Shown here piece after piece: positions 36,716 through 46,673 of a stretch of DNA of 64,000 bases (the stretch's first letter is position 1; every line of letters begins with the position of its first letter). Under the pieces are notes generated by a model that was not told the DNA's origin, did not search any database, and worked only from the letters and a program-made list of their open reading frames with translations. Made by a program: the position numbers and the translations under genes. Source of the DNA: Maribacter ulvicola. GTDB lineage: Bacteria > Bacteroidota > Bacteroidia > Flavobacteriales > Flavobacteriaceae. Where the stretch lies: contig NZ_FTMA01000001.1 of NCBI RefSeq assembly GCF_900155985.1, forward strand, positions 62,001 through 126,000. The letters are read 5' to 3'.

Positions 36716-39057
36716 GTACGCAAACTCTTTACAGGATTTACCCTTGCTGCATTGATAGCTTGAAAACTGATAGTAAATAAAGCTATTACTATAGCTACTG
36801 CCCCAGCTATAACAAATGCCCAAGCATTAATGGTTACACGATATGCATACCCTTCTAACCAGTTTTGCATCAGTAGCCATGCAATGGGTATGGCGATGAT
36901 AATTGCTATAAATACCAATTGCATAAAATCTTTTGACAATAAACCTACAATACCTGTAATGCTAGACCCTAATACCTTACGCACTCCTATTTCTTTTCTG
37001 CGTTGATCTGCTGTAAAGGCTGATAAGCCGAACAACCCTAAACAAGATATTAGAATGGCAAGCAATGCGAATACTTGAGAGAGATTACCTATCAACTTTT
37101 CACTTTTAAACTTGGCATCATAGGTGTCATCTACAAATTTATATTCGAAAGGAAATGCGGGGTTAAATTTTTTCAACGATGCCTCCATTGTTGACAATGC
37201 CGCTGTTGTTGCTACGCCCGGCTTCGCTTTTACATACATAAAACGTGCTTGACTAGGATCATTAAAAAATATGACGGGGTCACTAGAGCCATACATATCG
37301 TCATAGACATAATCTTTTACTACGCCTATTACTGGGTAATCCTCTTCTATAGTTTTACCAATAGCGCTGCCGCTGCCCATTAATTTTGCGAACGATTCAC
37401 TTACAATAATGTTGACACTGTCTTGAGCGGGATTATTACTAAATCCTCGTCCTTCAATAATTTCCAATCCTGCAGTATTGAAAAAATCTGCAGTAATATC
37501 ACGTACAGATACCAATACATCTTCGGTATCTACACCGCCTTGCCAACTTAATCCCGATGTATTATTTCCCCCGGATAAAATATCGGAATTTATGAGTCCG
37601 ATACTTTCTATCATCCCCGCAGCTTTCATGTCTGCTTCTATAGGATTGAAGTTTTTAATCATATCTCCGGTAACGGGAATCTTCACTAGATTTTCTTTAT
37701 TGTAACCCAAATCGCGCCCTTTTACATGTTGCACTTGTTGGTAGACGATAATGGTACATATGATAAATACGATGGATACTACAAATTGTGTCGTTACCAA
37801 TCCTTTCCTAATAAACGATGCGCTGCCTTTAGTTCTACGTGCTCCTTTCAACACATCTACAGGTTTAAAAGAAGACAAATAGAACGCCGGATACCAACCC
37901 GCGACAATACCACATAGCAATGTAATGCCAACCAAGGTCAACATATGGGTAGGGTTGAACAAACTAAAATCTAGCTGTTTATCTATCATCATATTAAACT
38001 GTGGCACCAACAATTTTAACAAGACTACACTAAGTACAGCAGATAATGTTGCCGTAATTACAGCTTCTGCCATAAACTGAGATATTAAACCATTTCTTCC
38101 TGAGCCCAATACCTTACGTACACCCACCTCGTTTGCTCTTTTTTCACTTCTAGCAGTAGCCAAGTTCATAAAGTTGATACAGGCTATCAATAAAATAATG
38201 ATAGCAATTAGGCTGAACAGTCTTACATAAGTTATTTGCCCTCCTATATTTTTACCGCCTTCAAATACCGACCTTAAATGCCAATCTTTCATAGAAAACA
38301 AAAAGGCTATGGTTTCATCATCTTCCGTTTTCATAGGAAGTATTGCTTTTACTTTATTATTGACAACTTCAAAATTTGCCTCTGGAGAAAGTTCAACAAA
38401 AGTGTCTGAAAAATTGGCTCCATACTCCTTTACCCATTCATTATCTTTTGCAAACCGCTCAAAAGGAACAACCCAGTCAAAACTATAGGTTACATTATGT
38501 GGTAAATCTTCATAAACTCCTGAAACGGTATAACTTGTTTCGTTGTTTATTTTAATTACTTTGTTAATGGCTGAAGTATTTTCTCCAAATAATTGGGTAG
38601 CCGTTTCTTGTGAGATGACCATGGCATCTACATCATTAAAAGCTGTTTCAATATTACCTTCTACAAATAAGAGACTGAACATGCTCAAAAAATCTGGGTC
38701 GGCATATCTTCCAAATTTATTAATGGATGTTTCTCCTACTTGAAATAAAAAATCTTCTCCTTTTGTTCGTGCAGACCCAACAATGCCTGGCACTTCATCT
38801 TTTAAAACTTCTACTAACGGACCGGGAGTCGCCTGAAAAAATGTTCGCCATTCCCCTTCGTACTCTTGATTGGTCGGTACATAATACACTACATCTTGCT
38901 TCTCAAAATTAGCATCATAACCAACCTCATCTTCTACCCAAAGCAAAATCATTGCAGCACAGGTAATGCCTATTGCCAAACCAAATATGTTCAGCATGCT
39001 ATAGCCTTTGTTCTTCCAAAGGTTTCTCCAAGCGATTTTTATATAGTTCTTTATCAT
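36709..39057 (-). CDS. Fused FtsX/MacB-type ABC permease, array member 2
   Basis: At 782 residues this is the shortest member. It starts MIKNYIKIAWRNLWKNKGYS. The coupling helices read NLATARSEKRANEVGVRKVLGS near 296 and RRKEIGVRKVLGSS near 692; the tail is NPVKSLRTE. The first periplasmic domain (VVYYVPTNQEYEGEWRTFFQ) and the MKDWHLRSVFEGGKNIGG segment are closest to member 6 (MKDWYLRSSFENGKQVGG), so members 2 and 6 look like one subgroup. It lies 45 nt downstream of member 1. Confidence 0.92.
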   Translation of the reverse strand: MIKNYIKIAWRNLWKNKGYSMLNIFGLAIGITCAAMILLWVEDEVGYDANFEKQDVVYYVPTNQEYEGEWRTFFQATPGPLVEVLKDEVPGIVGSARTKGEDFLFQVGETSINKFGRYADPDFLSMFSLLFVEGNIETAFNDVDAMVISQETATQLFGENTSAINKVIKINNETSYTVSGVYEDLPHNVTYSFDWVVPFERFAKDNEWVKEYGANFSDTFVELSPEANFEVVNNKVKAILPMKTEDDETIAFLFSMKDWHLRSVFEGGKNIGGQITYVRLFSLIAIIILLIACINFMNLATARSEKRANEVGVRKVLGSGRNGLISQFMAEAVITATLSAVLSVVLLKLLVPQFNMMIDKQLDFSLFNPTHMLTLVGITLLCGIVAGWYPAFYLSSFKPVDVLKGARRTKGSASFIRKGLVTTQFVVSIVFIICTIIVYQQVQHVKGRDLGYNKENLVKIPVTGDMIKNFNPIEADMKAAGMIESIGLINSDILSGGNNTSGLSWQGGVDTEDVLVSVRDITADFFNTAGLEIIEGRGFSNNPAQDSVNIIVSESFAKLMGSGSAIGKTIEEDYPVIGVVKDYVYDDMYGSSDPVIFFNDPSQARFMYVKAKPGVATTAALSTMEASLKKFNPAFPFEYKFVDDTYDAKFKSEKLIGNLSQVFALLAILISCLGLFGLSAFTADQRRKEIGVRKVLGSSITGIVGLLSKDFMQLVFIAIIIAIPIAWLLMQNWLEGYAYRVTINAWAFVIAGAVAIVIALFTISFQAINAARVNPVKSLRTE

Positions 39058-39102
39058 AATGTTCTTTTTACTCCCTTAAGAGAAGGAATGAGAATTAGAC
39101 AA

Positions 39103-41520
39103 TTATTCTTTGCGTAAACTTTTCAATGGTTGAATCAATGCTGCACCAATAGATTGATAACTGATAGTCAATATGGCAATAGTCAACGCTATACAGGCAG
39201 CAACAAAAAATATGCTCCAACTGATAGTGATATGATAGGCGAAATCTTCTAACCATCGGCTCATCATATACCAACCCACAGGAATGGCAATTACGATTGA
39301 CACCAATATAAGCTTCATAAAATCTAGCGTTAGCAACTGGTAAATACTTTTGAAAGGCGCACCTAATACCAAGCGGATACTGATTTCCTTTTTTCGTTGT
39401 TCTACCATAAAGGCGGACAATGCAAACAGCCCCAAACAGGCTACCAATATGGCGAATAGTGCAAAGCTGTTGAATATTTTTCCCATGCGTTCAACATCAT
39501 CATGCATGCGACTGAATTCTTGGTCTAAAAAACTATAGTTGATAGATTGACTAGGAACATTTTTATCCCAAACCGATGCTATAGATGCCAATGCTTCGTT
39601 CACATTTCCTTTCTCCAATTTAAGCGATATAGCTCCTAAATCTTTACCGATTACCAATGACAATGAGGAAATATCTTCTTTTAAAGATTTGAAATGAAAA
39701 TCATCCACGACCCCGATTATCGTAAATAATTGACCATTATTATTAATCTCTTTACCGACAGCATTATCCAAGCCAAGCTCTCGCTGCATGTTGGTATTAA
39801 TAATAATGGAATTCAAAGAATCTGAAGCAAACTGCCTAGAAAAATCCCTGCCCGATTTTACCGTAATTCCCAAGGTTTTAATATAATCGTAATCTACTCG
39901 CCAAATTTGAGCAGGTATGCCTCTACCTTCCTGCCCTTCATCTTTTCGTCTAAATGTATTACCGTTTCTACTGCCGCCATCTACCGGTAAATAATTAGAT
40001 ATGGTCGCCGATTTTACCTGTGGTAATTGCAGTAACTGTTCTTTAAAATTTTCGGCGCTATTTCCTAAAACTCCAGTTCCTTCTAAAACAACCACCTGTT
40101 CTTTATCGTAGCCCAATTCCTTTTCAAGAATGAAATTCATCTGCTGATAAATAATCAATGTTGCAATGATTAAAATTACCGATGTTGTAAATTGAAAAAT
40201 AACGAGTCCGCTTCTTAATTTCCCGCTTTTACTACCAATACTTAAACTTCCTTTTAAGACATTAACCGGTTTAAAGGCTGATAAATAAAATGCCGGATAC
40301 AAGCCCGCCAACGACCCTACTAAGAGTGCGGCAACCAAAATAATAGGTATAAACCACCCTGCCGACCATGGCATTTCTATAGTTTTTGATGCGATGGTAT
40401 TAAAAGAAGGCAACAACGCCCATGCTAGTAACACACCGAGTATAAATGACACAAAACTGAATAAGATAGATTCTGTCATGAACTGGGTTACCAAATTGCT
40501 TTTATATGCGCCTATAGTTTTTCTAAGCCCCACTTCTTTTGCCCTGTTGGCAGATTTTGCAGTAGAAAGGTTTATGAAATTGATAACCGCCAATAGCAAC
40601 ACAAAGCCGGCAACGGCTGCAAAAAGCCAAACAAAACGTATATCGCCATGCTTTAGACCATCTGCCATTTTAATGTCTGAATACAGATGAATATCTGTAA
40701 TCGGCTGCAATTTATATTCCATGGTTCTTAGCACATCAATAAAATCAGGGGCACGCCCTCGTTCTCTTTGTGCAGGAATAATATAATCTTCAACAATGGA
40801 AACCATTTTTTGCTCCAGTTGTTGAATATCGGTATTCGGGTCAACCAAAACATAGGTAAAGTAATTCTGGTTGGTCCAGCTGGCATTGGTGTCTTCTATA
40901 GGAAGTAAAAAATCGTACGTTATATGTGAATTTATTGGTGCGTCTTTCATGACGCCGGTTATGGTATAGGGCGTACTTGCATCATTATCCAAAATAATGG
41001 TTTCCCCTATAATTTTCCCTCCTTTAAAATACTTCGCTGCTTTTGATTCCGAGATTATAATTGTTTTCGGATTTGCTAATGCCGTTGCCGGATTACCCTG
41101 TAGTAATTGCACTTCTAAAATTTCAAAAGCTTCTTGGTCTGCGAGAAGAAATCCGTCCTCTAAGTTGTTTTGGGTTTCTCCCGCTAAGCGAATTCCACGT
41201 TTACCAGCTCCAAAAATACCCGTAGTATTAATTTTTCCAGCTTTGGTAATTTCTGGAAAATCGCTTTGCAAAGCATCGGCAAAAGGCAATTGAAAGTGCG
41301 TACTTTTCATCACTTCACCTTTGTACATTCCCTGCAACACTACACGATACAACTGGTCTTTTTTCTCGTAATGCTGATCATAACCCACCTCATTACGAAT
41401 GAATAAGGCAATTAAAAGACAAGCTGCTATACCTACTGCAAAGCCACCAATTTTAATGGCAGCAAAGAGCTTATCCTTTTTTATACTTCTCCAAGCAATT
41501 TTAAGATGGTTTCTGAACAT
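39103..41520 (-). CDS. Fused FtsX/MacB-type ABC permease, array member 1 (most divergent)
   Basis: This 805-residue member is the first permease after the intact ATPase. It starts MFRNHLKIAWRSIKKDKLFA. The first coupling helix is NLSTAKSANRAKEVGLRKTIGA near 317. The second is altered, KKEISIRLVLGAPFKS near 710 instead of KEIGVRKVLGA, and the tail is QPLKSLRKE instead of NPVKSLRSE. Changes at the ATPase-contacting helix may alter coupling (inference). A 195-nt gap with repeat fragments separates it from the ATPase gene. Confidence 0.92.
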   Translation of the reverse strand: MFRNHLKIAWRSIKKDKLFAAIKIGGFAVGIAACLLIALFIRNEVGYDQHYEKKDQLYRVVLQGMYKGEVMKSTHFQLPFADALQSDFPEITKAGKINTTGIFGAGKRGIRLAGETQNNLEDGFLLADQEAFEILEVQLLQGNPATALANPKTIIISESKAAKYFKGGKIIGETIILDNDASTPYTITGVMKDAPINSHITYDFLLPIEDTNASWTNQNYFTYVLVDPNTDIQQLEQKMVSIVEDYIIPAQRERGRAPDFIDVLRTMEYKLQPITDIHLYSDIKMADGLKHGDIRFVWLFAAVAGFVLLLAVINFINLSTAKSANRAKEVGLRKTIGAYKSNLVTQFMTESILFSFVSFILGVLLAWALLPSFNTIASKTIEMPWSAGWFIPIILVAALLVGSLAGLYPAFYLSAFKPVNVLKGSLSIGSKSGKLRSGLVIFQFTTSVILIIATLIIYQQMNFILEKELGYDKEQVVVLEGTGVLGNSAENFKEQLLQLPQVKSATISNYLPVDGGSRNGNTFRRKDEGQEGRGIPAQIWRVDYDYIKTLGITVKSGRDFSRQFASDSLNSIIINTNMQRELGLDNAVGKEINNNGQLFTIIGVVDDFHFKSLKEDISSLSLVIGKDLGAISLKLEKGNVNEALASIASVWDKNVPSQSINYSFLDQEFSRMHDDVERMGKIFNSFALFAILVACLGLFALSAFMVEQRKKEISIRLVLGAPFKSIYQLLTLDFMKLILVSIVIAIPVGWYMMSRWLEDFAYHITISWSIFFVAACIALTIAILTISYQSIGAALIQPLKSLRKE

Positions 41521-41660
41521 GATTTTTGATTTAAACCCTCCTCATTTCCCTCCGCAATTAGGATTACGCTAAGTATAAGCGAAGGAGAATGATTTGGTGA
41601 TTGATTGATGATATTCTATTATCCGTGATTAAGGGATAAGTTTGGTTTTTTGGTTGATTA

Positions 41661-41683
41661 TTCTTCGGCTCCGCTCAATGAAC
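41661..41683 (-). repeat. Fragment of GAGCGGAGCCGAAG dispersed repeat
   Basis: On the minus strand it reads TTGAGCGGAGCCGAAGAA, a piece of the common Bacteroidota repeat (CTGAGCGGAGTCGAAG). The rest of the 41521-41715 gap is GATTGATT-rich sequence without a gene. Confidence 0.5.
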
Positions 41684-41715
41684 GGAATTGATAATTGATT
41701 GATGAATAAACTCCA

Positions 41716-42411
41716 CTACATCATAGCTCCGATTGCCCTATTGGTGCTTTCGGTTACTATTTGACCATCGAATAGATTTACTACTCTGTGGGCATAATGC
41801 GAATCTCTATCCGAGTGAGTTACCATAACTATTGTGGTTCCCTCTTGGTTTAATTCGGTTAATAAATTCATTACCTCTATTCCGTTTTTGGAATCTAGGT
41901 TACCTGTTGGCTCATCGGCTAATATTAGTTTAGGATTTGTTACTACCGCCCTAGAAATGGCTACACGTTGCTGTTGACCACCCGATAATTGCTGCGGAAA
42001 ATGCTTTTCTCTATGCGCTATTTTCATACGCTCTAACACTTTCATTACTTTTTCTTTGCGCTCTGCCTTACCCATTTTCAAGTAAATTAATGGCAGTTCT
42101 ACATTTTCATATACCGTAAGTTCATCAATAAGATTAAAGCTTTGGAATACAAACCCTAGATTTCCCTTACGTAATTGGGTACGCTGACTTTCTTTTAATC
42201 CGCCCACTTCATTACCCGCAAAATTGTAGCTACCATCCGTTGGGTTATCTAGCATGCCAACAATATTCAATAAGGTAGATTTACCACAACCAGACGGACC
42301 CATAATTGCGACAAACTCGCCATCTTCCACTTTTAGGTTGACATTGTTCAACGCCAAGGTTTCTACTTCTTCTGTTCTAAAGCTCTTTTTTAGGTTTGTA
42401 ATGGTTATCAT
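41716..42411 (-). CDS. LolD/MacB-like ABC ATPase, intact copy of the array
   Basis: The 231-residue ATPase has all motifs: Walker A GPSGCGKST at 38-46, Q-loop FVFQSFNLIDELTVYEN near 92, signature LSGGQQQRVAISRA near 141, Walker B LILADEPT near 161 and H-loop VTHS near 197. The family powers FtsX-type permeases (LolCDE, MacB). It is the only intact ATPase in the locus, so it may serve all six permeases. It lies between the adaptor gene (59-nt gap) and permease 1, on the same strand. Confidence 0.95.
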   Translation of the reverse strand: MITITNLKKSFRTEEVETLALNNVNLKVEDGEFVAIMGPSGCGKSTLLNIVGMLDNPTDGSYNFAGNEVGGLKESQRTQLRKGNLGFVFQSFNLIDELTVYENVELPLIYLKMGKAERKEKVMKVLERMKIAHREKHFPQQLSGGQQQRVAISRAVVTNPKLILADEPTGNLDSKNGIEVMNLLTELNQEGTTIVMVTHSDRDSHYAHRVVNLFDGQIVTESTNRAIGAMM

Positions 42412-42470
42412 ATTCCTACTTTTTTGATTGTTATAAAGACACTGAGTTTCCCCAAATGTGACAGTTTAAT

Positions 42471-43721
42471 TTATTTTAATACTATTCTTTCGGCTTCCCC
42501 GAAATTATCATAGTTACTTGTAATTACTTTTTCCCCAGGCTCTAAGCCTTCTAAAACTTCATAGAATCTAGAATTCTGCTTTCCTATTCTAATGTTTCTT
42601 TTGATGGCTTCCCCTCCATCTGGGTTTACTACAAAAATCCATTGTCCACCAGTGCTTTGAAAGAAACTTCCTTTTGGCAATAAAAGTGCGTCGTTAGATT
42701 CTCCCAATTGTAATTTAATATTGTAGCTCTGTCCCGAACGGATGGTTTCTGGTTTGTTATCCGTAAACACTAAATCTACCTTGAACCTACCATTTCTTAC
42801 CTCTGGATATACTTTTCGTAATCGCAATGGAAATTCGGTACCGTTACGTTCCAAAACTGCCACTAAATCTCTTTTTACCCGGTCTATATAATGCTCGTCA
42901 ATATCTGCTTCAATCTTATAATCAGTAAGTACATTTATCTGCCCTATTCGCTGACCCTGTGAAATACTCTGACCAATTTCGGCATCTAAAAATCCTAATT
43001 GACCATCTGCAGGAGCGCGAACATTTAAGTGGTCTAACCTTTGGTACACCATACCCAAAGTTTTTTGCATACGCGCCAAATCTGAATCTAAACCTCTTAA
43101 TGATGTTTCTCTTAATTCATCATCTTGCTCGGTCTGTAGCTTTACAATCTCGTGTTGTTTCTGAGACAATTCATAGTTTTCTTTAGACAACTGAAATGCT
43201 TCTCTAGAAATTAGTTCATCATCGAACAAGGCTTTGTTCTGCTCATAATTTCGCTTTAATCGCTGTAAATCTGTACTTGCCGTTGCTAATGATTTTCTAC
43301 CTTCAACCTGTCTAGAATCGAAATTCAATTTTGTAGAACGTAAATCGTTTTGCTTTAAAGCCAAGTTACTTTCGCTAGCCAAAATTTGCTCATACAAATT
43401 CATGTTTTCCAACTTCAAGATGATGTCTCCTTTCTTCACCATCGCGCCTTCTTCTATCAATTTCTCACTTACCCGACCACCTTCATAGGCATCCATATAA
43501 ATAGTGGCTATTGGCGCTACATTACCATTAATAGTAATGTAGTCATCAAATTTACCTGCAGAAACCTCAGCAACTGACAACTTATCTTTTTCTGTTCTAA
43601 AAGTTGATACAGAACTGGCAAATAACAATTGGTAGCCAACAAATAGTAGCAATACACCTAATGCTATGTAGCCGTAGTGTTTTGGCTTCAATCCTTTTTT
43701 CTTTTCTAATTTTATATCCAT
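42471..43721 (-). CDS. HlyD/MacA-like periplasmic adaptor
   Basis: The 416-residue protein has one N-terminal membrane segment (residues ~17-36), a barrel-sandwich half (GGRVSEKLIEEGAMVKKGDIILKLENMNL, 90-120), a long coiled-coil hairpin (~125-235), the matching half (VRAPADGQLGFLDAEIGQ, ~245-262) and beta-barrel and membrane-proximal domains. It would bridge an inner-membrane ABC permease with the TolC-like outer-membrane protein encoded 39 nt upstream, as MacA does with MacB and TolC. No lipobox is seen; it is anchored by the TM helix. Confidence 0.93.
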   Translation of the reverse strand: MDIKLEKKKGLKPKHYGYIALGVLLLFVGYQLLFASSVSTFRTEKDKLSVAEVSAGKFDDYITINGNVAPIATIYMDAYEGGRVSEKLIEEGAMVKKGDIILKLENMNLYEQILASESNLALKQNDLRSTKLNFDSRQVEGRKSLATASTDLQRLKRNYEQNKALFDDELISREAFQLSKENYELSQKQHEIVKLQTEQDDELRETSLRGLDSDLARMQKTLGMVYQRLDHLNVRAPADGQLGFLDAEIGQSISQGQRIGQINVLTDYKIEADIDEHYIDRVKRDLVAVLERNGTEFPLRLRKVYPEVRNGRFKVDLVFTDNKPETIRSGQSYNIKLQLGESNDALLLPKGSFFQSTGGQWIFVVNPDGGEAIKRNIRIGKQNSRFYEVLEGLEPGEKVITSNYDNFGEAERIVLK

Positions 43722-43760
43722 CGTAATCTTAATTCGTTTGTTCTTTGTTGGTTGTTCGTG

Positions 43761-45107
43761 CTAATCTATATTGAATACTGGTAATCCTCGGTAAAAATCT
43801 AATGTGCTTTTATTGATTTCTGAACGAAGCTTTACTTGTAAATTTTCATTCTGTGCGCTGGCAAATAAATTCTTGGCGGTAAAAAGTTCTAAGGCATTTA
43901 TAAGACCTTTTTCATATCGCTTTTGAGCTATGGTGAAAGCCAAGTTTTGTGCCTCCACCTTTTGGTTACTCTGCACCAACTCTACCAATAAAGAATTATA
44001 GTCCTGTACTAATTTCTGGATTGCTTGAAACAATTCTTGCTCTTGTGTCTTTAAGTTATTTTCGGCTCTTAATTTTTCAATTTTAGATTGCTTCACCCTA
44101 GATCTTACAGACCAGCCATTACTAATAGGCACATTCAAGTTTACACCAATATACTGTGATGTATTATCCCTAAACTGCTCTCTAAATGGTAACGTATTGC
44201 CCAAAGTATCTCGCGTGGTCTCAAAATAACCGGTACCTATTCCTGCGAAGAAAGAAAGCGAAGGGTATAAAGCTCCCCTTGAAACCGCTACTTGTTTTTT
44301 AGCTGCTTTAGCTCTTAATTCCTGCGCCTTTATCATGGGTAAAAATTCCCTTGCCTCTGAATAAACAGCATCAGATTTCATTTCATCGGTATCAAATTCA
44401 GATGCTAAGTCTTCAAAGTCTTTTTGAATGTTAATTTCTGATGTATGCTCCAAATTCATTTCTTGAATCAAAGTCAATTTTGCAGCCGCCAATTGATTGT
44501 TACTTTGGGTAACATTCAATTTATCCGTCAACAATAAAGACTCTGCTTCGTATAAATCCGCTCCAGCTTTTAGCCCTAGTTCTACTTGTCTTTCTACCAA
44601 GTTGTAATTAGATTGTGATACGGTTAACTGTTCATGTGATATGGCTACCAAACCTTCAAAAAATTGAATATCGTAAAAGGCTTGCATCACCCTAAATGCC
44701 AATAAATATTTTTGTTGTAACACTTCTTCTTCGGTTGCCTTGAACAACAACTTTGATGCTATAATGGAATTAATTTTCTGAAAACCCCGAAACAAATCTA
44801 TAGACGATTCTAAGGAATAGTTATTGGAGTAAAAATCTTGATTTACGAACGTACCCGTATTTGGATCTTCTGCCCTACCATAATTAATACGATAACTTGA
44901 AGATGCATTTACCGATGGCAACAAATTACGAACCGATTGGCGGTAGGTTTCTCTATTAGCTTGGTTGGTATATTTAAAATCGTTCAACTGTAAATTATGC
45001 TCTAAGGCATAGGCAACACATTCATCTAATGTCCAACTATCTTGAGCCGTGATAGAACTCCAAATAAAGAGCAATAAAAGTGTCGTTATTTTAATTTTTT
45101 TGTTCAT
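43761..45107 (-). CDS. TolC-family outer-membrane channel protein
   Basis: The 448-residue protein has a Sec signal (cleavage near ITAQ, ~22) and the TolC/OEP pattern of two helical repeats: SWTLDECVAYALEHNLQL at the mature start, NQDFYSNNYSLESSIDLFRG near 90, long helices, VSRGALYPSLSFFAGIGTGYF near 285 and NVPISNGWSVRSRVKQSKIE near 330. It forms the outer-membrane exit duct of tripartite exporters. It heads the minus-strand export operon, with a TATGTTTG promoter box 42 nt upstream, and is divergent from the two-component pair. Confidence 0.93.
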   Translation of the reverse strand: MNKKIKITTLLLLFIWSSITAQDSWTLDECVAYALEHNLQLNDFKYTNQANRETYRQSVRNLLPSVNASSSYRINYGRAEDPNTGTFVNQDFYSNNYSLESSIDLFRGFQKINSIIASKLLFKATEEEVLQQKYLLAFRVMQAFYDIQFFEGLVAISHEQLTVSQSNYNLVERQVELGLKAGADLYEAESLLLTDKLNVTQSNNQLAAAKLTLIQEMNLEHTSEINIQKDFEDLASEFDTDEMKSDAVYSEAREFLPMIKAQELRAKAAKKQVAVSRGALYPSLSFFAGIGTGYFETTRDTLGNTLPFREQFRDNTSQYIGVNLNVPISNGWSVRSRVKQSKIEKLRAENNLKTQEQELFQAIQKLVQDYNSLLVELVQSNQKVEAQNLAFTIAQKRYEKGLINALELFTAKNLFASAQNENLQVKLRSEINKSTLDFYRGLPVFNID

Positions 45108-45148
45108 TTCTTAATTGGTATGCCATTCTCTACACCACATGTATGCCA

Positions 45149-45156
45149 CAAACATA
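45149..45156 (-). promoter_or_regulatory. Candidate -7 box (TATGTTTG) of the export operon
   Basis: This is a perfect TAnnTTTG match on the minus strand, 42 nt before the TolC-like ATG. It overlaps a weak sigma54-like TGGCAT motif. Confidence 0.45.
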
Positions 45157-45308
45157 ATGTGTTAATTTACAATGAGTTACATCTAAATACAAATCTAAAT
45201 TAAATTATCAGTGTAAAAATGTTGTACAGATAATGTCAAAAATTTTTACAGTACTATGAAAATACAAATTGCTATATGTAGATTTAAAACAGTTAATAGC
45301 TAGTTGTT

Positions 45309-46673
45309 ATGATAGATGCAAATATTCTTGTAGTTGACGATACCAAAAGTGTTCTAAGTGCTTTAGAGATTTTATTACAGTTTGAATATAAAAGTGTACA
45401 GACCATTTCTAACCCCAACCTACTGACTTCTTTTCCCAACCTAAAGGCCATTGATATCATATTATTGGATATGAATTTTTCTGCGGGAGTAAATACCGGC
45501 AATGAAGGTTTGTTTTGGTTACGCGAGATTAAAAAGAAGGCACCGCACATATCGGTCATCATGATGACAGCTTACGGTGCCGTTGAACTTGCCGTGGAAG
45601 CCATAAAAGAAGGTGCTACCGATTTTGTTCTAAAACCCTGGAACAATGAGCGACTTTTAACCACGGTAAAATCTGCCTATGAACTTAGAAAATCGCAAAA
45701 GGAGGTACAGCATTTAAAACAGAAAGAGAGTAACCTTAAACAGGTAATTAACCAGAATTCTAATTACATTATCGGCAATTCTAAAGCATTGAACAGTGTG
45801 CTTAGTCTAGTACAAAAAGTTGCCAAAACAGATGTCAATATTTTGGTTACCGGTGAAAATGGTACAGGTAAAGAACTCATTGCACGTGAGCTTCATAAAT
45901 CTTCCGCTAGAAATAACGAGGTATTTATTTCGGTAGATATGGGGTCTATCTCCGAGAATTTATTCGAAAGTGAACTTTTTGGTCATGTAAAAGGTTCCTT
46001 TACAGATGCCAAAGATGATCGTGCAGGTAAGTTTGAAGCCGCCAATGGAGGTACGCTTTTCTTAGATGAAATAGGAAACCTTTCGTTACAAATGCAAGCA
46101 AAACTTTTATCTGTCATTCAAAACAGAGTGGTGGTACGTGTGGGATCCAACAAGCCCATTTCCGTTGATATTAGATTGGTATGTGCTACCAATTGTAATT
46201 TGGACCAAATGGTTGCGGACGGATTATTTCGTGAAGACCTTTTATATAGAATAAATACCATTCAAGTTCAAGTACCTGCATTACGGGATAGAGCTAATGA
46301 TGTACTGGTGCTTTCAGACTTTTTCTTAAAAAAATTCGCCAATAAATACGGCAAACCTAGCTTAAAAATCAATCAATCTGCACAAGAGAAATTAATGAGC
46401 TACCCCTGGCCAGGTAATGTTAGAGAGCTTTTACATACCATGGAACGTGCGGTTATATTATCTGAAGGCAATGTGTTGAAACCAACCGATTTTCTTTTGG
46501 ACACCAAAACAACCGTTACTGTAGAAGGCGGACCAAAAACTCTAGAAGAAATGGAACTGGTCATGATTACCAAAGCCCTAAACGACCATGATGGAAATTA
46601 TAGTGCGGCTGCCGACCAATTGGGAATTTCTAGACAAACATTGTACAATAAACTTAAAAAATCTAGTAAATAA
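45309..46673 (+). CDS. NtrC-family response regulator (receiver, AAA+, Fis-type HTH)
   Basis: The 454-residue protein has a receiver domain (acidic pocket D10-D11, phosphoacceptor D54 in ILLDMNF), an AAA+ domain (Walker A GENGTGKE near 182, Walker B GGTLFLDEIG near 258) and a C-terminal helix-turn-helix (GNYSAAADQLGISRQTLYNKL). The sigma54-contact loop normally GAFTGA is GSFTDA here, keeping the essential Phe-Thr. It is expected to activate sigma54 promoters, but none convincing was found nearby. It overlaps its kinase gene by one base (TAATG) and is divergent from the export operon, its probable target. Confidence 0.92.
   Translation: MIDANILVVDDTKSVLSALEILLQFEYKSVQTISNPNLLTSFPNLKAIDIILLDMNFSAGVNTGNEGLFWLREIKKKAPHISVIMMTAYGAVELAVEAIKEGATDFVLKPWNNERLLTTVKSAYELRKSQKEVQHLKQKESNLKQVINQNSNYIIGNSKALNSVLSLVQKVAKTDVNILVTGENGTGKELIARELHKSSARNNEVFISVDMGSISENLFESELFGHVKGSFTDAKDDRAGKFEAANGGTLFLDEIGNLSLQMQAKLLSVIQNRVVVRVGSNKPISVDIRLVCATNCNLDQMVADGLFREDLLYRINTIQVQVPALRDRANDVLVLSDFFLKKFANKYGKPSLKINQSAQEKLMSYPWPGNVRELLHTMERAVILSEGNVLKPTDFLLDTKTTVTVEGGPKTLEEMELVMITKALNDHDGNYSAAADQLGISRQTLYNKLKKSSK

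Noticed and set aside
45131-45150. Sigma54 promoter (TGGCAT-N5-TGGTG) upstream of the TolC-like gene
   Set aside because: The essential GC at -12 is GT and several other positions fail; a perfect primary-sigma -7 box overlaps it. A similar weak match at 29050-29065 also lacks GC.
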